64,000 bases of DNA from Pontibacter sp. SGAir0037 (GCF_005491705.1 NZ_CP028092.1:434001-498000); one strand, 5' to 3'. Shown: positions 26,305 through 35,635, numbered from the stretch's first letter. Numbers and translations are program-made. The notes: generated from the letters alone by a model not told the origin.

Positions 26305-26947
26305 CGGGAGCTAAAGTGTTCAACTTTAGATCGCTATTTTGCTTTTGTGGTTACTTGAAGCTGACGCTTTTCAATTGCAAAATTTCATAAGCACATTAAA
26401 GTTAATTAAATTGAAAAACAGATAAGATGCCTTTTACCTTCTCCCATCCAGCAATTGTTTTACCATTGGCTCTACTTCCAAGAAGGTGTAAAAGCCTGTC
26501 TTATGCGTCTCATGCACGAACGCTTTGTGCGCGTGCTAAACTATAATATGAGCACTGTAGCAAGAATCAAAAAATAAGACTGCAGCTAAAGATGGGTATA
26601 AGAAGAAGGAAAAGCGAAGTAGGGTTTATAAAAACAACAGGCTGGTTTGCTATACCTGTTTTACTTTTACTAAGTATCTTTTTTCAGCAGGTACAGAAAG
26701 CAAAGTTGAAGTGAGATGCATTTGAATAAGAGAAAAAACATTCAAGGCGCCTAATAAAATGCAGCAGAGAGGCTCCTGTAGGCTGCCTCAGATTTTAGCC
26801 ATTTATTTCAGAAGTTCTGACCCTGGCTTTGTACGCTATCCAGATTCAAATTATGAAATCGTGGATAAAGCTACTCACCTTTTCATTTCTCTTTGCGTAA
26901 CATCAGTTAATAAATGAACGGGTACCATAGAACAGGTTTTTCTATAG
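26305..26947 (+). other. gene-debris region
   Basis: About 640 bases of broken sequence between the receiver fragment and the GH15 gene. It contains a DUF4184-like N-terminal fragment at 26427-26546 and a 40-codon hydrophobic frame at 26592-26714 (MGIRRRKSEV, then TGWFAIPVLLLLSIFF). Between them, overlapping the fragment's end, is a short out-of-frame stretch reading LMHERFVRVLNYNMSTVARI. None is a complete gene. It looks like a deletion or recombination scar. Confidence 0.5.
26427..26546 (+). pseudogene. N-terminal fragment of a DUF4184-like membrane protein
   Basis: The frame starts MPFTFSHPAIVLPLALLPRR, which is how DUF4184 proteins (multi-pass membrane proteins, over 200 residues) begin. 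After residue 20 it turns into unrelated CKSLSYASHARTLCARAKL and stops at 39. The match is from memory of the family start; the remaining membrane segments are absent. Confidence 0.5.
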
Positions 26948-27007
26948 TTGTCCGTTGAGGTGGCTTATAGCCAAACTTTCGATTTAAACGACTTTATAAA
27001 ACGATGC

Positions 27008-28828
27008 ATGCGATATCAGCCCATAGAGAATTACGGAATTATCGGTGACTTGAATACAGTGGCGTTGGTAGGGTTGAATGGTTCCATTGATTTCATGTGT
27101 TTCCCCAACTTTGATTCCCCCAGCATCTTTGCCGCTTTGCTAGACGTGGAGAAAGGCGGCAGCTTTCAGCTAAACCCCTTGTTTGAAGAGCAGAAGACCA
27201 AGCAGCTGTATCTGCCGGATACTAACGTGCTGCTCACCCGGTTCCTTTCACCAGATGGCGTGGGAGAGATCACCGATTTTATGCCGGTAGAGGAACTGTA
27301 CAGTGGCAAAGAACTTATCAGACGGGTAACCTCTATACGGGGCGAAGTGACTTACCGGATGAGGTGCAAGCCACGCTTCGACTATGGCAGAAGCACTCAT
27401 ACCGTGGAGCAGATTTCTGAAACAGAAGTAATCTTTACCTGCACCGGCGACTCCACTGTACTGCGTTTGATGAGTTCAGTGCCTTTACAGGTGGATGGAG
27501 CTGATGTAGTGGCCGAATTTACGCTGAGCCCCACCCAAACCGCCGACTTTCTGCTGGAGCATGTTAAAAAGGGGCATATACAGGAAAGAGATTTTGAAGC
27601 CTACATAACCCAGAGCCTTTTTGAAACAGTAAACTACTGGAAGAACTGGATTGGGCAATCTACCTACACCGGCCGTTGGCTGGACATGGTAAACCGGTCG
27701 GCGCTGGTTCTAAAGCTGCTGACCTCGCACAACTACGGCTCTATTTTAGCGGCGCCCACCTTCAGCCTGCCGGAGAGCATTGGTGCCGCCCGTAATTTTG
27801 ACTACCGCTTCACCTGGATCAGAGACGCCTCTTTTTCTATGTATGCCTTGATCCGGCTGGGATATGCCAAAGAAGCCGGGGCCTTTATGCACTGGGTGGA
27901 AAGGCTGTGCCAGGATATAAAAGGACAGAACCGATTGGGTATCATGTACTCCATTGACGGGCACAGGCAGTTGGAGGAAAAGGAGCTGACGCATTTTGAG
28001 GGATATAAGCAATCATCGCCGGTCAGGATTGGGAACGATGCCTACGGGCAATTGCAGCTTGATATTTACGGGGAACTGTTGGATTCTGTATACCTCTATG
28101 ATAAGTATGGTGAGCCTATTTCCTATGACTTCTGGAAAGACCTTGAAAAACAGATTAACTGGCTGACAGATAATTGGCAGCAACCCGATGAGGGGATTTG
28201 GGAAGTGCGCGGTGGACGCAAAAATTTTCTTTATTCCCGCCTTCTGTGCTGGGTAGCCTTCGATCGCGCTATCAAAATTGCAGAAACCCGGTCGTTTCCG
28301 TTAAACAAGAGGTGGCGGGAAGAGCGGGACAAGATCTTTAACAGCATTTTCACTGAATTCTGGGATGATGAAAAGCAGGCGTTTATGCAATATCCGGGTG
28401 CTCTGACCGTAGATGCCTCTACGCTGCTTATGCCACTGGTTCGGTTTATCAGCCCCAAAGATCCTCGCTGGCTCTCTACCCTCAAAAGGATTGAAGAGGA
28501 ATTGGTCTCTGATTCGCTGGTGTACCGCTACCGCCTGGATATGGCTGCCCCAGACGGATTTGTAAGCCATGAGGGCACCTTCTCCATGTGCTCCTTCTGG
28601 TATGTTGAATGCTTGTCCAGGTCTGGACAGCTGGAGAAGGCGCGGTTTTACTTTGAAAAAATGCTTGGGTATGCCAACCATCTGGGGCTGTATGCAGAGC
28701 AGTTGGGGTTCCAGGGGGAGCACCTGGGGAACTTTCCGCAGGCCTTCACGCACCTGGGCCTGATCAGTGCTGCCTATAACCTGAACAAACAACTCAACGA
28801 CAGCCGTAATAAAAACGTCAACTATTAA
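27008..28828 (+). CDS. glycoside hydrolase family 15 (glucoamylase/trehalase-like)
   Basis: Cytoplasmic inverting alpha-glucosidase of GH15; bacterial members of this form cleave trehalose or short glucans to glucose. I use the ATG giving MRYQPIENYGIIGDLNTVAL (606 residues); the frame is open to a TTG at 26948. The N-terminal beta-sandwich (about 1-215) begins with ENYGIIGDLNTVALVGLNGSIDFMCFPNFDSP. The (alpha/alpha)6 barrel contains YRFTWIRDASFSMYAL, NDAYGQLQLDIYGELLDS, the general-acid Glu in DEGIWEVRGG, and the base Glu in SHEGTFSMCSFWYVECL. The gene precedes a glucose-dehydrogenase-like SDR by 26 bp, which suggests that released glucose is oxidised. Confidence 0.88.
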   Translation: MRYQPIENYGIIGDLNTVALVGLNGSIDFMCFPNFDSPSIFAALLDVEKGGSFQLNPLFEEQKTKQLYLPDTNVLLTRFLSPDGVGEITDFMPVEELYSGKELIRRVTSIRGEVTYRMRCKPRFDYGRSTHTVEQISETEVIFTCTGDSTVLRLMSSVPLQVDGADVVAEFTLSPTQTADFLLEHVKKGHIQERDFEAYITQSLFETVNYWKNWIGQSTYTGRWLDMVNRSALVLKLLTSHNYGSILAAPTFSLPESIGAARNFDYRFTWIRDASFSMYALIRLGYAKEAGAFMHWVERLCQDIKGQNRLGIMYSIDGHRQLEEKELTHFEGYKQSSPVRIGNDAYGQLQLDIYGELLDSVYLYDKYGEPISYDFWKDLEKQINWLTDNWQQPDEGIWEVRGGRKNFLYSRLLCWVAFDRAIKIAETRSFPLNKRWREERDKIFNSIFTEFWDDEKQAFMQYPGALTVDASTLLMPLVRFISPKDPRWLSTLKRIEEELVSDSLVYRYRLDMAAPDGFVSHEGTFSMCSFWYVECLSRSGQLEKARFYFEKMLGYANHLGLYAEQLGFQGEHLGNFPQAFTHLGLISAAYNLNKQLNDSRNKNVNY

Positions 28829-28854
28829 TAACCTATCATATAAAATATATCTGC

Positions 28855-29658
28855 ATGTCAACACAAACAGCAAATCAAACAGTACTGGTCACTGGTGCCA
28901 GCTCCGGTATAGGGCAAGGCATTGCCATCGCCTTTGGGCAGAAAGAGGCCAATGTAATTGTAAATTACCACAGCGATGAAGATGGAGCCCGTCAGACCCT
29001 GGATGAAATTGAAAAAGGGGGCGGAAAAGGCTTTATCTGCAAGGCCGATGTGAGCAAAGAGGAAGATGTGGCCCGTATGTTTCAGGCAGCACTGGAGGCT
29101 TACGGAACTGTAGATGTGCTGGTGAGCAACGCCGGAATCCAGCAAGACAGTGCCTTTGCCGAGATGACGCTGGATCAATGGAACAAGGTGATGAATACCA
29201 ACCTCACCGGCTATTTTTTATGCGCCCGCGAGGCCATCAAAATTTTCAATCAGAAAGGAGAAGCAGGCCCGGACGACAAAGCCAAGGGCAACATCATATT
29301 CATGAGTTCAGTGCATGACATTATTCCGTGGGCCGGTCATGTGAACTATGCTTCCTCTAAAGGCGGTATTCTAATGCTGATGAAGTCGTTGGCGCTGGAG
29401 GTAGCTCCTAAGAAGATACGCATCAATGCCATTTCGCCGGGAGCCATTGCCACAGATATCAACGAAGACGTCTGGAACGATGAGGAAAAGCGCAAAGAAT
29501 TGTTAAAACTGATTCCGTACAAGCGTATCGGTAAGCCGGAAGATGTTGCCAAAGTAGCTGTTTGGCTGGCTTCTCCGGATAGTGATTATGTGACAGGTAC
29601 AACTATTTACGTTGACGGCGGCATGACACTTTATCCGGGGTTTGTGAACAACGGGTAA
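28855..29658 (+). CDS. short-chain dehydrogenase, glucose 1-dehydrogenase-like
   Basis: A 267-residue classical SDR. The cofactor motif TGASSGIGQGIA is at about 14-25, and NAG is in VSNAGIQQDSAF. The catalytic Ser is in FMSSVHDIIPW and the Tyr/Lys pair in VNYASSKGGILMLMKS. The C-terminal part has RINAISPGAIATDIN and VTGTTIYVDGGMTLYPGF. The last block and the IIPWAGHVNYASSKGG form are typical of NAD(P)-dependent glucose 1-dehydrogenases, but specificity is not provable. It is 26 bp after the GH15 gene, in an apparent two-gene operon closed by a hairpin. Confidence 0.87.
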   Translation: MSTQTANQTVLVTGASSGIGQGIAIAFGQKEANVIVNYHSDEDGARQTLDEIEKGGGKGFICKADVSKEEDVARMFQAALEAYGTVDVLVSNAGIQQDSAFAEMTLDQWNKVMNTNLTGYFLCAREAIKIFNQKGEAGPDDKAKGNIIFMSSVHDIIPWAGHVNYASSKGGILMLMKSLALEVAPKKIRINAISPGAIATDINEDVWNDEEKRKELLKLIPYKRIGKPEDVAKVAVWLASPDSDYVTGTTIYVDGGMTLYPGFVNNG

Positions 29659-29720
29659 GATTTATTAAAGAAGTAAAGAGGCTTTTTTAGCTGAGCAGAG
29701 AAATGCTGCTTGCAGAGTTC

Positions 29721-29755
29721 GTTTTGGAGTTGTTTTCTGAAAGCAGCTCCAAAAC
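29721..29755 (+). terminator. rho-independent terminator after the GH15-SDR pair
   Basis: gttttggagttg (29721-29732) pairs with cagctccaaaac (29744-29755) over 12 bp with one G-U pair, followed by ggcttcttttgtg. It lies 62 bases after the SDR stop. Confidence 0.6.
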
Positions 29756-29884
29756 GGCTTCTTTTGTGTATACCTGGGAGGTACTAAATTTCTGGCAAAG
29801 AATTAATTGAAGCAGCTGTCTGCTTCACATCAGAACCTGGCAGTGCCAGTACAAAAAAAGGCATAGTAGAGGTTAAAATAAATT

Positions 29885-30272
29885 AGCAGCAAGCCTGTAA
29901 GCCGGGTTCTGTCGCATAGCCGAAGCTACACGTCTTATCATTTATCTAGGCCTGCACTCACGCACAGGCTCCATCGACCTACCCACTGACATCGGACGAG
30001 CAGCCCTTAGCCCTGCCGAAGCAAGGCGCTGACAGCCTATTTGGTCTTTCAACTCCTAAGGTTTACCCAGCTGGAACGGTCACCCGCCCACTGGTGCGCT
30101 CTTACCGCACCTTTTCACCCTTACCACTTTTGCAAGTGGCGGTAATTTTCTGTGGCACTAGCTGTAGCTGTTTCGTCGCCAAAACAGCCCCTTCCCGTTA
30201 GGAAGTAGGATGCTCTGCGTTGCCCGGACTTTCCTCTCCTCCCGAAAGAGCAGCGATAAGACGGCCTGCTGT
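29885..30272 (-). ncRNA. rnpB: RNase P RNA, bacterial type A
   Basis: Catalytic RNA of RNase P, which matures tRNA 5' ends. On the minus strand the 5' end is acagcaggccgtcttatcgc. It is followed by the conserved region gaggaaagtccgggc and ends with cagaacccggcttacaggc, the two halves of the universal P4 core. In between are the ggtgaaaaggtgcgg and taagagcgcacc blocks and the gaccgttccagctgggtaaacc element. The length of about 390 nt is normal. Ends are estimated from pairing of the first and last helix (agcaggcc with ggcttgctgct) and may be off by a few bases. Confidence 0.95.
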
Positions 30273-30383
30273 TAATCTATTTCAATGCAAAAATAGGAGG
30301 TTTAGTTAAGAGTTAAAACAAAATGGGTTTAATAGGTTAAATACAACCCTCTAACCTCTTTAACTCGTCTCTCCCTAACTCCA

Positions 30384-31331
30384 CTACCTTAGCCTTACCA
30401 GGGTGGCTCCGTAGCCAAATTTTTCTTTTTTGGCGTCTTCGAAATATTTGATACCAACGGTTTTGCTGAGAATTTTCTGAATCTCTTTACGAAGTACACC
30501 GTTGCCTGTGCCATGTATAAACACAATCTCATGCATATTGGATGCCATAGCTCTGTCCAAAGCATCCTGGAAATGCTCCAGCTGCTTTTTCAGCATGGCG
30601 CTGTTGCTCATGCCCTGGTAGTCTTCTGTTAGTTTTTCTATATGCAGGTCTACTTCATGTTCCGGAGCCTGAAGTTTATAATTATCTTTTGGGGCTGCTG
30701 TTTCAGCTAATTGCTCCTTTATCTTATCTGTGTCAACTACCGTAGGTTTCGTGTCCAGCTGGAACAGGTACGCCTCTTTGTTTAAGATGGGCGCTGTTTT
30801 TTTACTTTTATAAAAAGAGGCAGCTTTAAATTGCACCTTTTTGGTTACAGGCTCAAAAAGTGAGGGAGCACCATTTCTGTGTTGCAGGAACTGCACGACA
30901 ATACTGGGCCATTTTTCAAAATCCTTCAGGTGATAATGCGTTATAACCCGGGTTGCTTTCGGGGCCAGTTTATCATTTTGTAGGCCGCGATAAATATTGT
31001 TGCGGTCTTCACCCGATGTAAACAATACATCATAATCAGTGTTGTTGACTACGGTGACTGCTAAAAGTTCTTCAGACTGGTGTACCAGCGCCAGGTAGAT
31101 TCCCTTTGTGGCCAGTACAGGTGCTGCCGGTTCTTTTCTGGCAGCAGGCTGCGGTGCATCGTTACGCAAAAACTTTGCTTCTTCAGGAGCTATTACCACC
31201 ACTTCCCGCCGGGCCACCGGAATAGTAAAGTCATTGTCGATGGCTACTTCTACAATATTGTTATCCAGTATCCTGGTGATAATGCCTTCTTCGCGTCCTG
31301 ACATCAGGCGCACGCGATCTCCTACGTTCAT
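30384..31331 (-). CDS. DUF2027 / Smr-domain protein
   Basis: A Bacteroidota protein of 315 residues. The N-terminal KOW/Tudor-like part has VGDRVRLMSGREEGIITRILDNNIVEVAIDND at about 3-34. A DUF2027 middle, about 75-190, contains KGIYLALVHQSEELLAVTVVNNTDYDVLFTSG. A C-terminal Smr domain, about 228-315, has VDLHIEKL and FIHGTGNGVLRKEIQKIL. Smr domains are nucleic-acid endonucleases, known in MutS2; the HGTGNG motif corresponds to the family's HGxGxG signature. Residues 190-225 form a poorly conserved linker. The cellular role is unproven; RNA or ribosome surveillance is suggested by other Smr proteins. It lies 111 bp from rnpB on the same strand. Confidence 0.85.
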   Translation of the reverse strand: MNVGDRVRLMSGREEGIITRILDNNIVEVAIDNDFTIPVARREVVVIAPEEAKFLRNDAPQPAARKEPAAPVLATKGIYLALVHQSEELLAVTVVNNTDYDVLFTSGEDRNNIYRGLQNDKLAPKATRVITHYHLKDFEKWPSIVVQFLQHRNGAPSLFEPVTKKVQFKAASFYKSKKTAPILNKEAYLFQLDTKPTVVDTDKIKEQLAETAAPKDNYKLQAPEHEVDLHIEKLTEDYQGMSNSAMLKKQLEHFQDALDRAMASNMHEIVFIHGTGNGVLRKEIQKILSKTVGIKYFEDAKKEKFGYGATLVRLR

Positions 31332-31534
31332 AATTATCTTTTATGTTTAGGTAAGTCAGCTTTAATGGAGCTGAAGTTCATTCTGATTACAACATTACCT
31401 GTTGTGAAATACGTTCTAAGCCTCTGAAACTTTATCGGAGCTCAGCCAGGTATCAGGTAAAGCCATAGGCAAAGGTACAAGTATTCAAAGGATATAAAAC
31501 GGCAATAACACCGCTTATGTAGCCGCAGCCGATA

Positions 31535-32461
31535 TTAAAAATAGACAGAATGGAAACGAAAGCCTTTGCGGTTGCTATACTCCAGAGTCGGGGCAGGTAC
31601 TTTAACAATGCTCAGGAAATACAGCATTGTGTTTATAACTTTGTTTTTGCCCTTAAAATGCATCAGGTTTATGTCAGGGCTCAGGTAAAACTGGCGGTAA
31701 GCCTGTAAGCCTAGTTCCTGGTTAAGAGGTTTTTCATTGTAAACTATTTCTTCTACTCCATAACCAACAGCTACATTCAACCACTTTGGGTAGGAGCTGG
31801 CATTCTTCAAAAAGGAACCTACATTAACAGAAGCCCAGTAAGTTTGCCCATTATAATCTTTAAGTACTTGCTCGGGCAGGTTTGTGCCTAATACCTTGGG
31901 GCGTAAAGCAGCGTAGCCGGTAGTATTAAAGGAGAATTTAGGCATAATCCGTATTTCACCCCAGGCTAGTTCCTGTGATATAACGGCTGCTGCTCCTAAA
32001 GAATTAGCTATCAGATCACCGGCAGAAGCGCCGTATTCAGCCTGAAACCCATCAAAAAACTCGATTGGTGCTTGTAGCACTATGCCCAATAAACCTCCAT
32101 ACAGAACGGCCTTCTTTTCCGGAACCCCTGCGCCACGTAATATTTCTATACCAGTGCGGCCAAAATGAAACGAACTGTAAAAATGCCCGGCCTTGTCTTG
32201 CTGCAACCAGTCTTTGTTATCGTTGAAGAAGTGAAAACCGGCATTACGCTGTTCTTTATACCATGCCTCATTTAAGGCAACGAGTGTGGCTGTGTACCCT
32301 ACTGCCAATCCACTGCCCATTGCTAAGAGGCGTGGCTTGTTCACAGAATTCTCTTCTAAGGTTAGTGTATCAGCAGGAATAGGAACATTGCAAAAACCTG
32401 GCAACCGTAATAGAACAAAGCAGCAAAGTAAAACTGCAGAAAGATACTTTAAAAAAGGCAT
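31535..32461 (-). CDS. DUF2279 family exported protein
   Basis: The start is taken at the ATG giving MPFLKYLSAVLLCCFVLLRLPGF (308 residues), an N-terminal export signal; the frame is open upstream to 32494. The DUF2279 core is LQQDKAGHFYSSFHFGRTGIEILRGAGVPEKKAVLYGGLLGIVLQAPIEFFDGFQAEYGASAGDLIANSLGAA, given here only by its key blocks KAGHFYSSF, PIEFFDGF and GDLIANSLG. These conserved Asp/His residues recall the YfiM-like envelope proteins. The C-terminal half is rich in aromatic-alternating strands (YWASVNVGSFL, WLNVAVGYGVEEI), suggesting a small outer-membrane barrel. Function is unknown. Confidence 0.75.
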   Translation of the reverse strand: MPFLKYLSAVLLCCFVLLRLPGFCNVPIPADTLTLEENSVNKPRLLAMGSGLAVGYTATLVALNEAWYKEQRNAGFHFFNDNKDWLQQDKAGHFYSSFHFGRTGIEILRGAGVPEKKAVLYGGLLGIVLQAPIEFFDGFQAEYGASAGDLIANSLGAAAVISQELAWGEIRIMPKFSFNTTGYAALRPKVLGTNLPEQVLKDYNGQTYWASVNVGSFLKNASSYPKWLNVAVGYGVEEIVYNEKPLNQELGLQAYRQFYLSPDINLMHFKGKNKVINTMLYFLSIVKVPAPTLEYSNRKGFRFHSVYF

Positions 32462-32657
32462 TTGCAATATTATATAAATGGGCTGAATCTCCAAAATCAG
32501 CTTCTGTCATAAAGTAAACCAGCTATTGCAGGCATATGTTCCAGGTATAGCTATTGTAAGAGGTGCAGAAAATGATTCTTAGACAGATTTAATATGTCTT
32601 TAATCTACTTTTAATGTAGCCGCTCTACCTTCGAATGATTCTGAAGGGAAGCTATAC

Positions 32658-33509
32658 ATGAAATACTTATTATTTATTGTTGCAGCACTTGCTTGTTTTA
32701 CTACAACTGCCCAACATCACACACCCGATTCTACGCGCACAGACAGACCTGTTAAACTGGAGCACGCCGAACCGCTTTACATTGATTTAATCCGGGATCT
32801 GGGGGCGCATAAGGGGGAGAAGGAGTGGAACATAGGAGCTGGTATGACCGATAACCTGACCTACGACCGGTACAATTTCCTGGTGGAGTATGAGTGGGCG
32901 CCCATCGACAGGCTGGGGCTGGAGATTGAGGTGCCTTTTTCCTTGTACAGCCGGAATGTGAAAGACAGGAATCCAGCTACGAACCAGCCATCCGACCGGA
33001 TTGAGTCGCTGAAACTGGCGGCGCAGTATACCTTTCTGGTGGCACCACAAATCAACACGTCCTTAGCACTCGGTAAAATCACGGAGTTTGAGTTTACCGA
33101 TATAGATAAGATACGTGAGGATAGGCTGTTTAAGGGAATCCTGTTTAATCCGTTTTTTGTAGCAGCCAAACGTTGGGGCTCCGATTTTCATACGTTGATA
33201 TACACAGGGCCCAGGTTGTTCAGGCACTTCGGGCACAGCGGTATAGAAACAGAGTATGAAATTAATACCAGCTTCCACTACATGATTCCGCATTCCCGCA
33301 ATTTCGTAGGTATAGAGTTTAACAAGGAGTTTGTGCATGGCCGTTTCGATATGGTCATGCGGCCGCAAATGCGCCTCGTGATCCACGAGAACCTGATGGT
33401 AGGGATCGTGTCAGGTATACCTATCTCAAGAGAGAACGAGCGGCTGAGCTCTTTCGTGCGCCTGATCTATGAGCCGGGCAGCCGAAAGAACAGGCGTTAT
33501 ATGCATTAA
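32658..33509 (+). CDS. conserved exported protein, probable outer-membrane barrel
   Basis: The 283-residue product has a clear signal peptide (KYLLFIVAALACFTTTAQ, cleavage near residue 19). The mature start is HAEPLYIDLIRDLGAHKGEKEWNIGAG, a block I recall from a family of uncharacterised Bacteroidota and proteobacterial envelope proteins. The rest alternates hydrophobic and polar residues in amphipathic strands (RYNFLVEYEWAPIDRLGLEIEV, MVMRPQMRLVIHENLMVGIVSGI), as expected of a beta-barrel. No enzymatic motif is visible. Its stop overlaps the photolyase stop by four bases in convergent orientation. Confidence 0.72.
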   Translation: MKYLLFIVAALACFTTTAQHHTPDSTRTDRPVKLEHAEPLYIDLIRDLGAHKGEKEWNIGAGMTDNLTYDRYNFLVEYEWAPIDRLGLEIEVPFSLYSRNVKDRNPATNQPSDRIESLKLAAQYTFLVAPQINTSLALGKITEFEFTDIDKIREDRLFKGILFNPFFVAAKRWGSDFHTLIYTGPRLFRHFGHSGIETEYEINTSFHYMIPHSRNFVGIEFNKEFVHGRFDMVMRPQMRLVIHENLMVGIVSGIPISRENERLSSFVRLIYEPGSRKNRRYMH

Positions 33510-34816
33510 GGAGCCATAGCCGCTATAGATTTTTTGTAAGCTTCCAATGCTCTGGAGCTCGCCTCCTTGTGTTGCAGCATTGGCTTCGGGTAAGCGGCTG
33601 TGCCATATTCCGGAACCCAGCGCTTAATATAAGTATAGTCTTTGTCGAACTTTGTTACCTGGCTGTCAGGGTTAAATATCCTGAAGTAGGGCTGCGCATC
33701 GGCTCCCGTACCTGCTGCCCATTGCCAGTTACCTGCATTACTGGCTAACTCATAGTCAAGTAGTTTCTCTGCAAAATAGGCTTCGCCCCAACGCCAGTCA
33801 ATCAGCAGGTCTTTTATCAGAAAGCTAGCTACAACCATGCGCACGCGGTTGTGCATAAAGCCAGTGGCATTTAACTCGCGCATGCCTGCGTCAACCAGGG
33901 GGAAGCCCGTTGTGCCGTTGCACCATCTTTCAAACTCTTCTTCGTTATTGCGCCATTCTATGGCCCTGAACTTAGGATAAAAGCTTTCGGTGGCAGTAAT
34001 CGGGAAGTGGTACAATAACTGCATAAAGAATTCCCGCCAGATCAGTTCCTGTAGCCACACCTGGTTGTGTGCTATAGCCTTTACAACAGCATCGCGCACA
34101 CTAATCAAACCAAAGCGTAGGTATGGGCTGATGCGGGAGGTGGCATCCAGAGCGGGTATATTCCGGGTATCTTCGTAGGCGCGCAGCACATCGGCTGATA
34201 GGCGAGGGGCAGGCACTTGCATAGCAGACGGAGCAAAACCCATTTCTGAAAGCGAAGGAAGTGCCGTTGCAGTATGCGGCAGCAGTTGGTGCAGGTTATC
34301 TTTGCTCGGAATGGGAGCTACCAGGTCTGCGGCAAAGCGTTGCAGCCAGGCCTTTTTATAAGGAGTATAAATTTTGTACGGGCTACCTGTTTTGGAAAGA
34401 ATCTCTTCCTGCTCAAATATTACCTGATCCTTAAACGTATAGAAACCGACTCCTTTAGCGGAGAGCAGGTCTTCTACAGCGGTATCCCTGGTGCGTGCAT
34501 AAGGTTCGTAGTCGCGGTTGGTATACACTGCTGTAATGTTGTACTGCCGGCAAAGAGAGCTCAGGATTTCTTCAGGCAGCCCGTATTGTACCAGCAGCGT
34601 ACTGCCCATTGCATGCAGTTGCTCTTGTAGCGCGGCAACGGTTTGGTGGATAAAGTTTACCCGTGCATCTGTCTTGTCGGAAAGTTTGTCCAGTATATCC
34701 TTATCAAAAATGAAGAGTGGGAGTACAGGCGTTCCACTTGTTAAGGCACGGTGAAAGCCGGTATTGTCGTGCAGGCGCAGGTCGCGGCGAAACCAGAAAA
34801 GGGTAATCTTTTTCAA
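33506..34816 (-). CDS. phrB: deoxyribodipyrimidine photolyase
   Basis: Light-driven repair of cyclobutane pyrimidine dimers with FAD and an antenna chromophore. I place the start at TTG 34816, giving (M)KKITLFWFRRDLRLHDN, the standard N-terminus (436 residues). The frame runs on to a GTG at 34867 with no family similarity. The antenna domain spans about 1-130. The FAD/DNA domain contains RISPYLRFGLISVRD, WLQELIWREFFMQLLYHFP, GTTGFPLVDAGMRELNATGFMHNRVRMVVASFL, and the electron-transfer/FAD stretch WRWGEAYFAEKLLDYELASNAGNWQWAAGTGADAQPYFRIFNP (key blocks LDYELASN, GNWQW and DAQPYFRIFNP). It has the features of a class I CPD photolyase. Confidence 0.93.
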   Translation of the reverse strand: MKKITLFWFRRDLRLHDNTGFHRALTSGTPVLPLFIFDKDILDKLSDKTDARVNFIHQTVAALQEQLHAMGSTLLVQYGLPEEILSSLCRQYNITAVYTNRDYEPYARTRDTAVEDLLSAKGVGFYTFKDQVIFEQEEILSKTGSPYKIYTPYKKAWLQRFAADLVAPIPSKDNLHQLLPHTATALPSLSEMGFAPSAMQVPAPRLSADVLRAYEDTRNIPALDATSRISPYLRFGLISVRDAVVKAIAHNQVWLQELIWREFFMQLLYHFPITATESFYPKFRAIEWRNNEEEFERWCNGTTGFPLVDAGMRELNATGFMHNRVRMVVASFLIKDLLIDWRWGEAYFAEKLLDYELASNAGNWQWAAGTGADAQPYFRIFNPDSQVTKFDKDYTYIKRWVPEYGTAAYPKPMLQHKEASSRALEAYKKSIAAMAP

Positions 34817-34960
34817 AGCAGCTGGTAAATTAACTTCAGGAGTAGTGCCGGGCAGGTGCGGCAGCACTGTTTACGAAAGCTAAACCGGAAAAAGTTGATT
34901 TTGTTCTGGCCTGAAACATTTTCGCTGATCCTGCTTAACTTAGTAGTTACAATATGTGCT

Positions 34961-35635
34961 ATGAACATACTAGTAGTGGAAGACGAGCCTAATGTGGTAG
35001 CTTTCGTGAAGAAAGGCTTACAGGAACAGTCGTATGAGGTAGATGTGGCGTACGACGGGCAAACAGGGCTGAGCCTGGCGCGCCAGAAAGATTACTCGCT
35101 CATTATACTGGATGTTATTCTTCCGAATAGCAACGGAATTCAGCTATGCAGTGATATCCGGAAGCAAAATGCTCATGTGCCCATCCTGATGCTTACTGCT
35201 TTGGGAACCACCGACGATGTGGTAAAAGGCCTGGATGCCGGGGCGGATGACTACCTGACCAAACCATTCAAATTTAAAGAGCTGTTGGCCCGGGTGAGGG
35301 CTCTTAAAAGGCGAAAGAATTTAGCTAGGGCAAGCGATATACTTACTCTTGCCGATCTGGAAGTAAACCTGGCTACAAAGTCGGCGGTGCGCAGCGGGAA
35401 AGAGATTAAGTTAACTGCTAAAGAATTTCTGTTGCTCGAATACTTTATACGTAACAAGGGCAAAGTCTTATCGCGATTAGACCTGCTGGAGAATGTGTGG
35501 GGGCTGAACTTCGATTTGAGCTCCAGTGTGGTAGAGGTATATGTAAATTATCTCCGAAATAAAATAGACAAGAGCTTTGAGGTGAAGCTAATTCATACAG
35601 TACCCGGAACGGGCTACGTTTTTAAAGTGCAGTAA
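34961..35635 (+). CDS. OmpR-family response regulator
   Basis: The start is at the internal ATG giving MNILVVEDEPNVVAFVK; 35 further codons upstream overlap the photolyase start region and look non-coding. The receiver (1-120) has the acidic pair Glu7/Asp8, phosphoacceptor Asp51 (IILDVILPNSNG), Thr79 and Lys101 (DDYLTKPF). A winged-helix DNA-binding domain follows, about 128-224, with ILTLADLEVNLATKSAVRSG and the recognition region SSSVVEVYVNYLRNKIDKSF...LIHTVPGTGYVFK. It is paired with the kinase 8 bp downstream. The 453-residue kinase and the nearby relic of a CusA/CzcA-type pump suggest a CusRS/CzcRS-like metal response (inference). Confidence 0.92.
   Translation: MNILVVEDEPNVVAFVKKGLQEQSYEVDVAYDGQTGLSLARQKDYSLIILDVILPNSNGIQLCSDIRKQNAHVPILMLTALGTTDDVVKGLDAGADDYLTKPFKFKELLARVRALKRRKNLARASDILTLADLEVNLATKSAVRSGKEIKLTAKEFLLLEYFIRNKGKVLSRLDLLENVWGLNFDLSSSVVEVYVNYLRNKIDKSFEVKLIHTVPGTGYVFKVQ

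Noticed and set aside
28301-28873. 190-codon open frame antisense to GH15
   Set aside because: Fully covered by the convincing GH15 gene and its start region; composition not protein-like.
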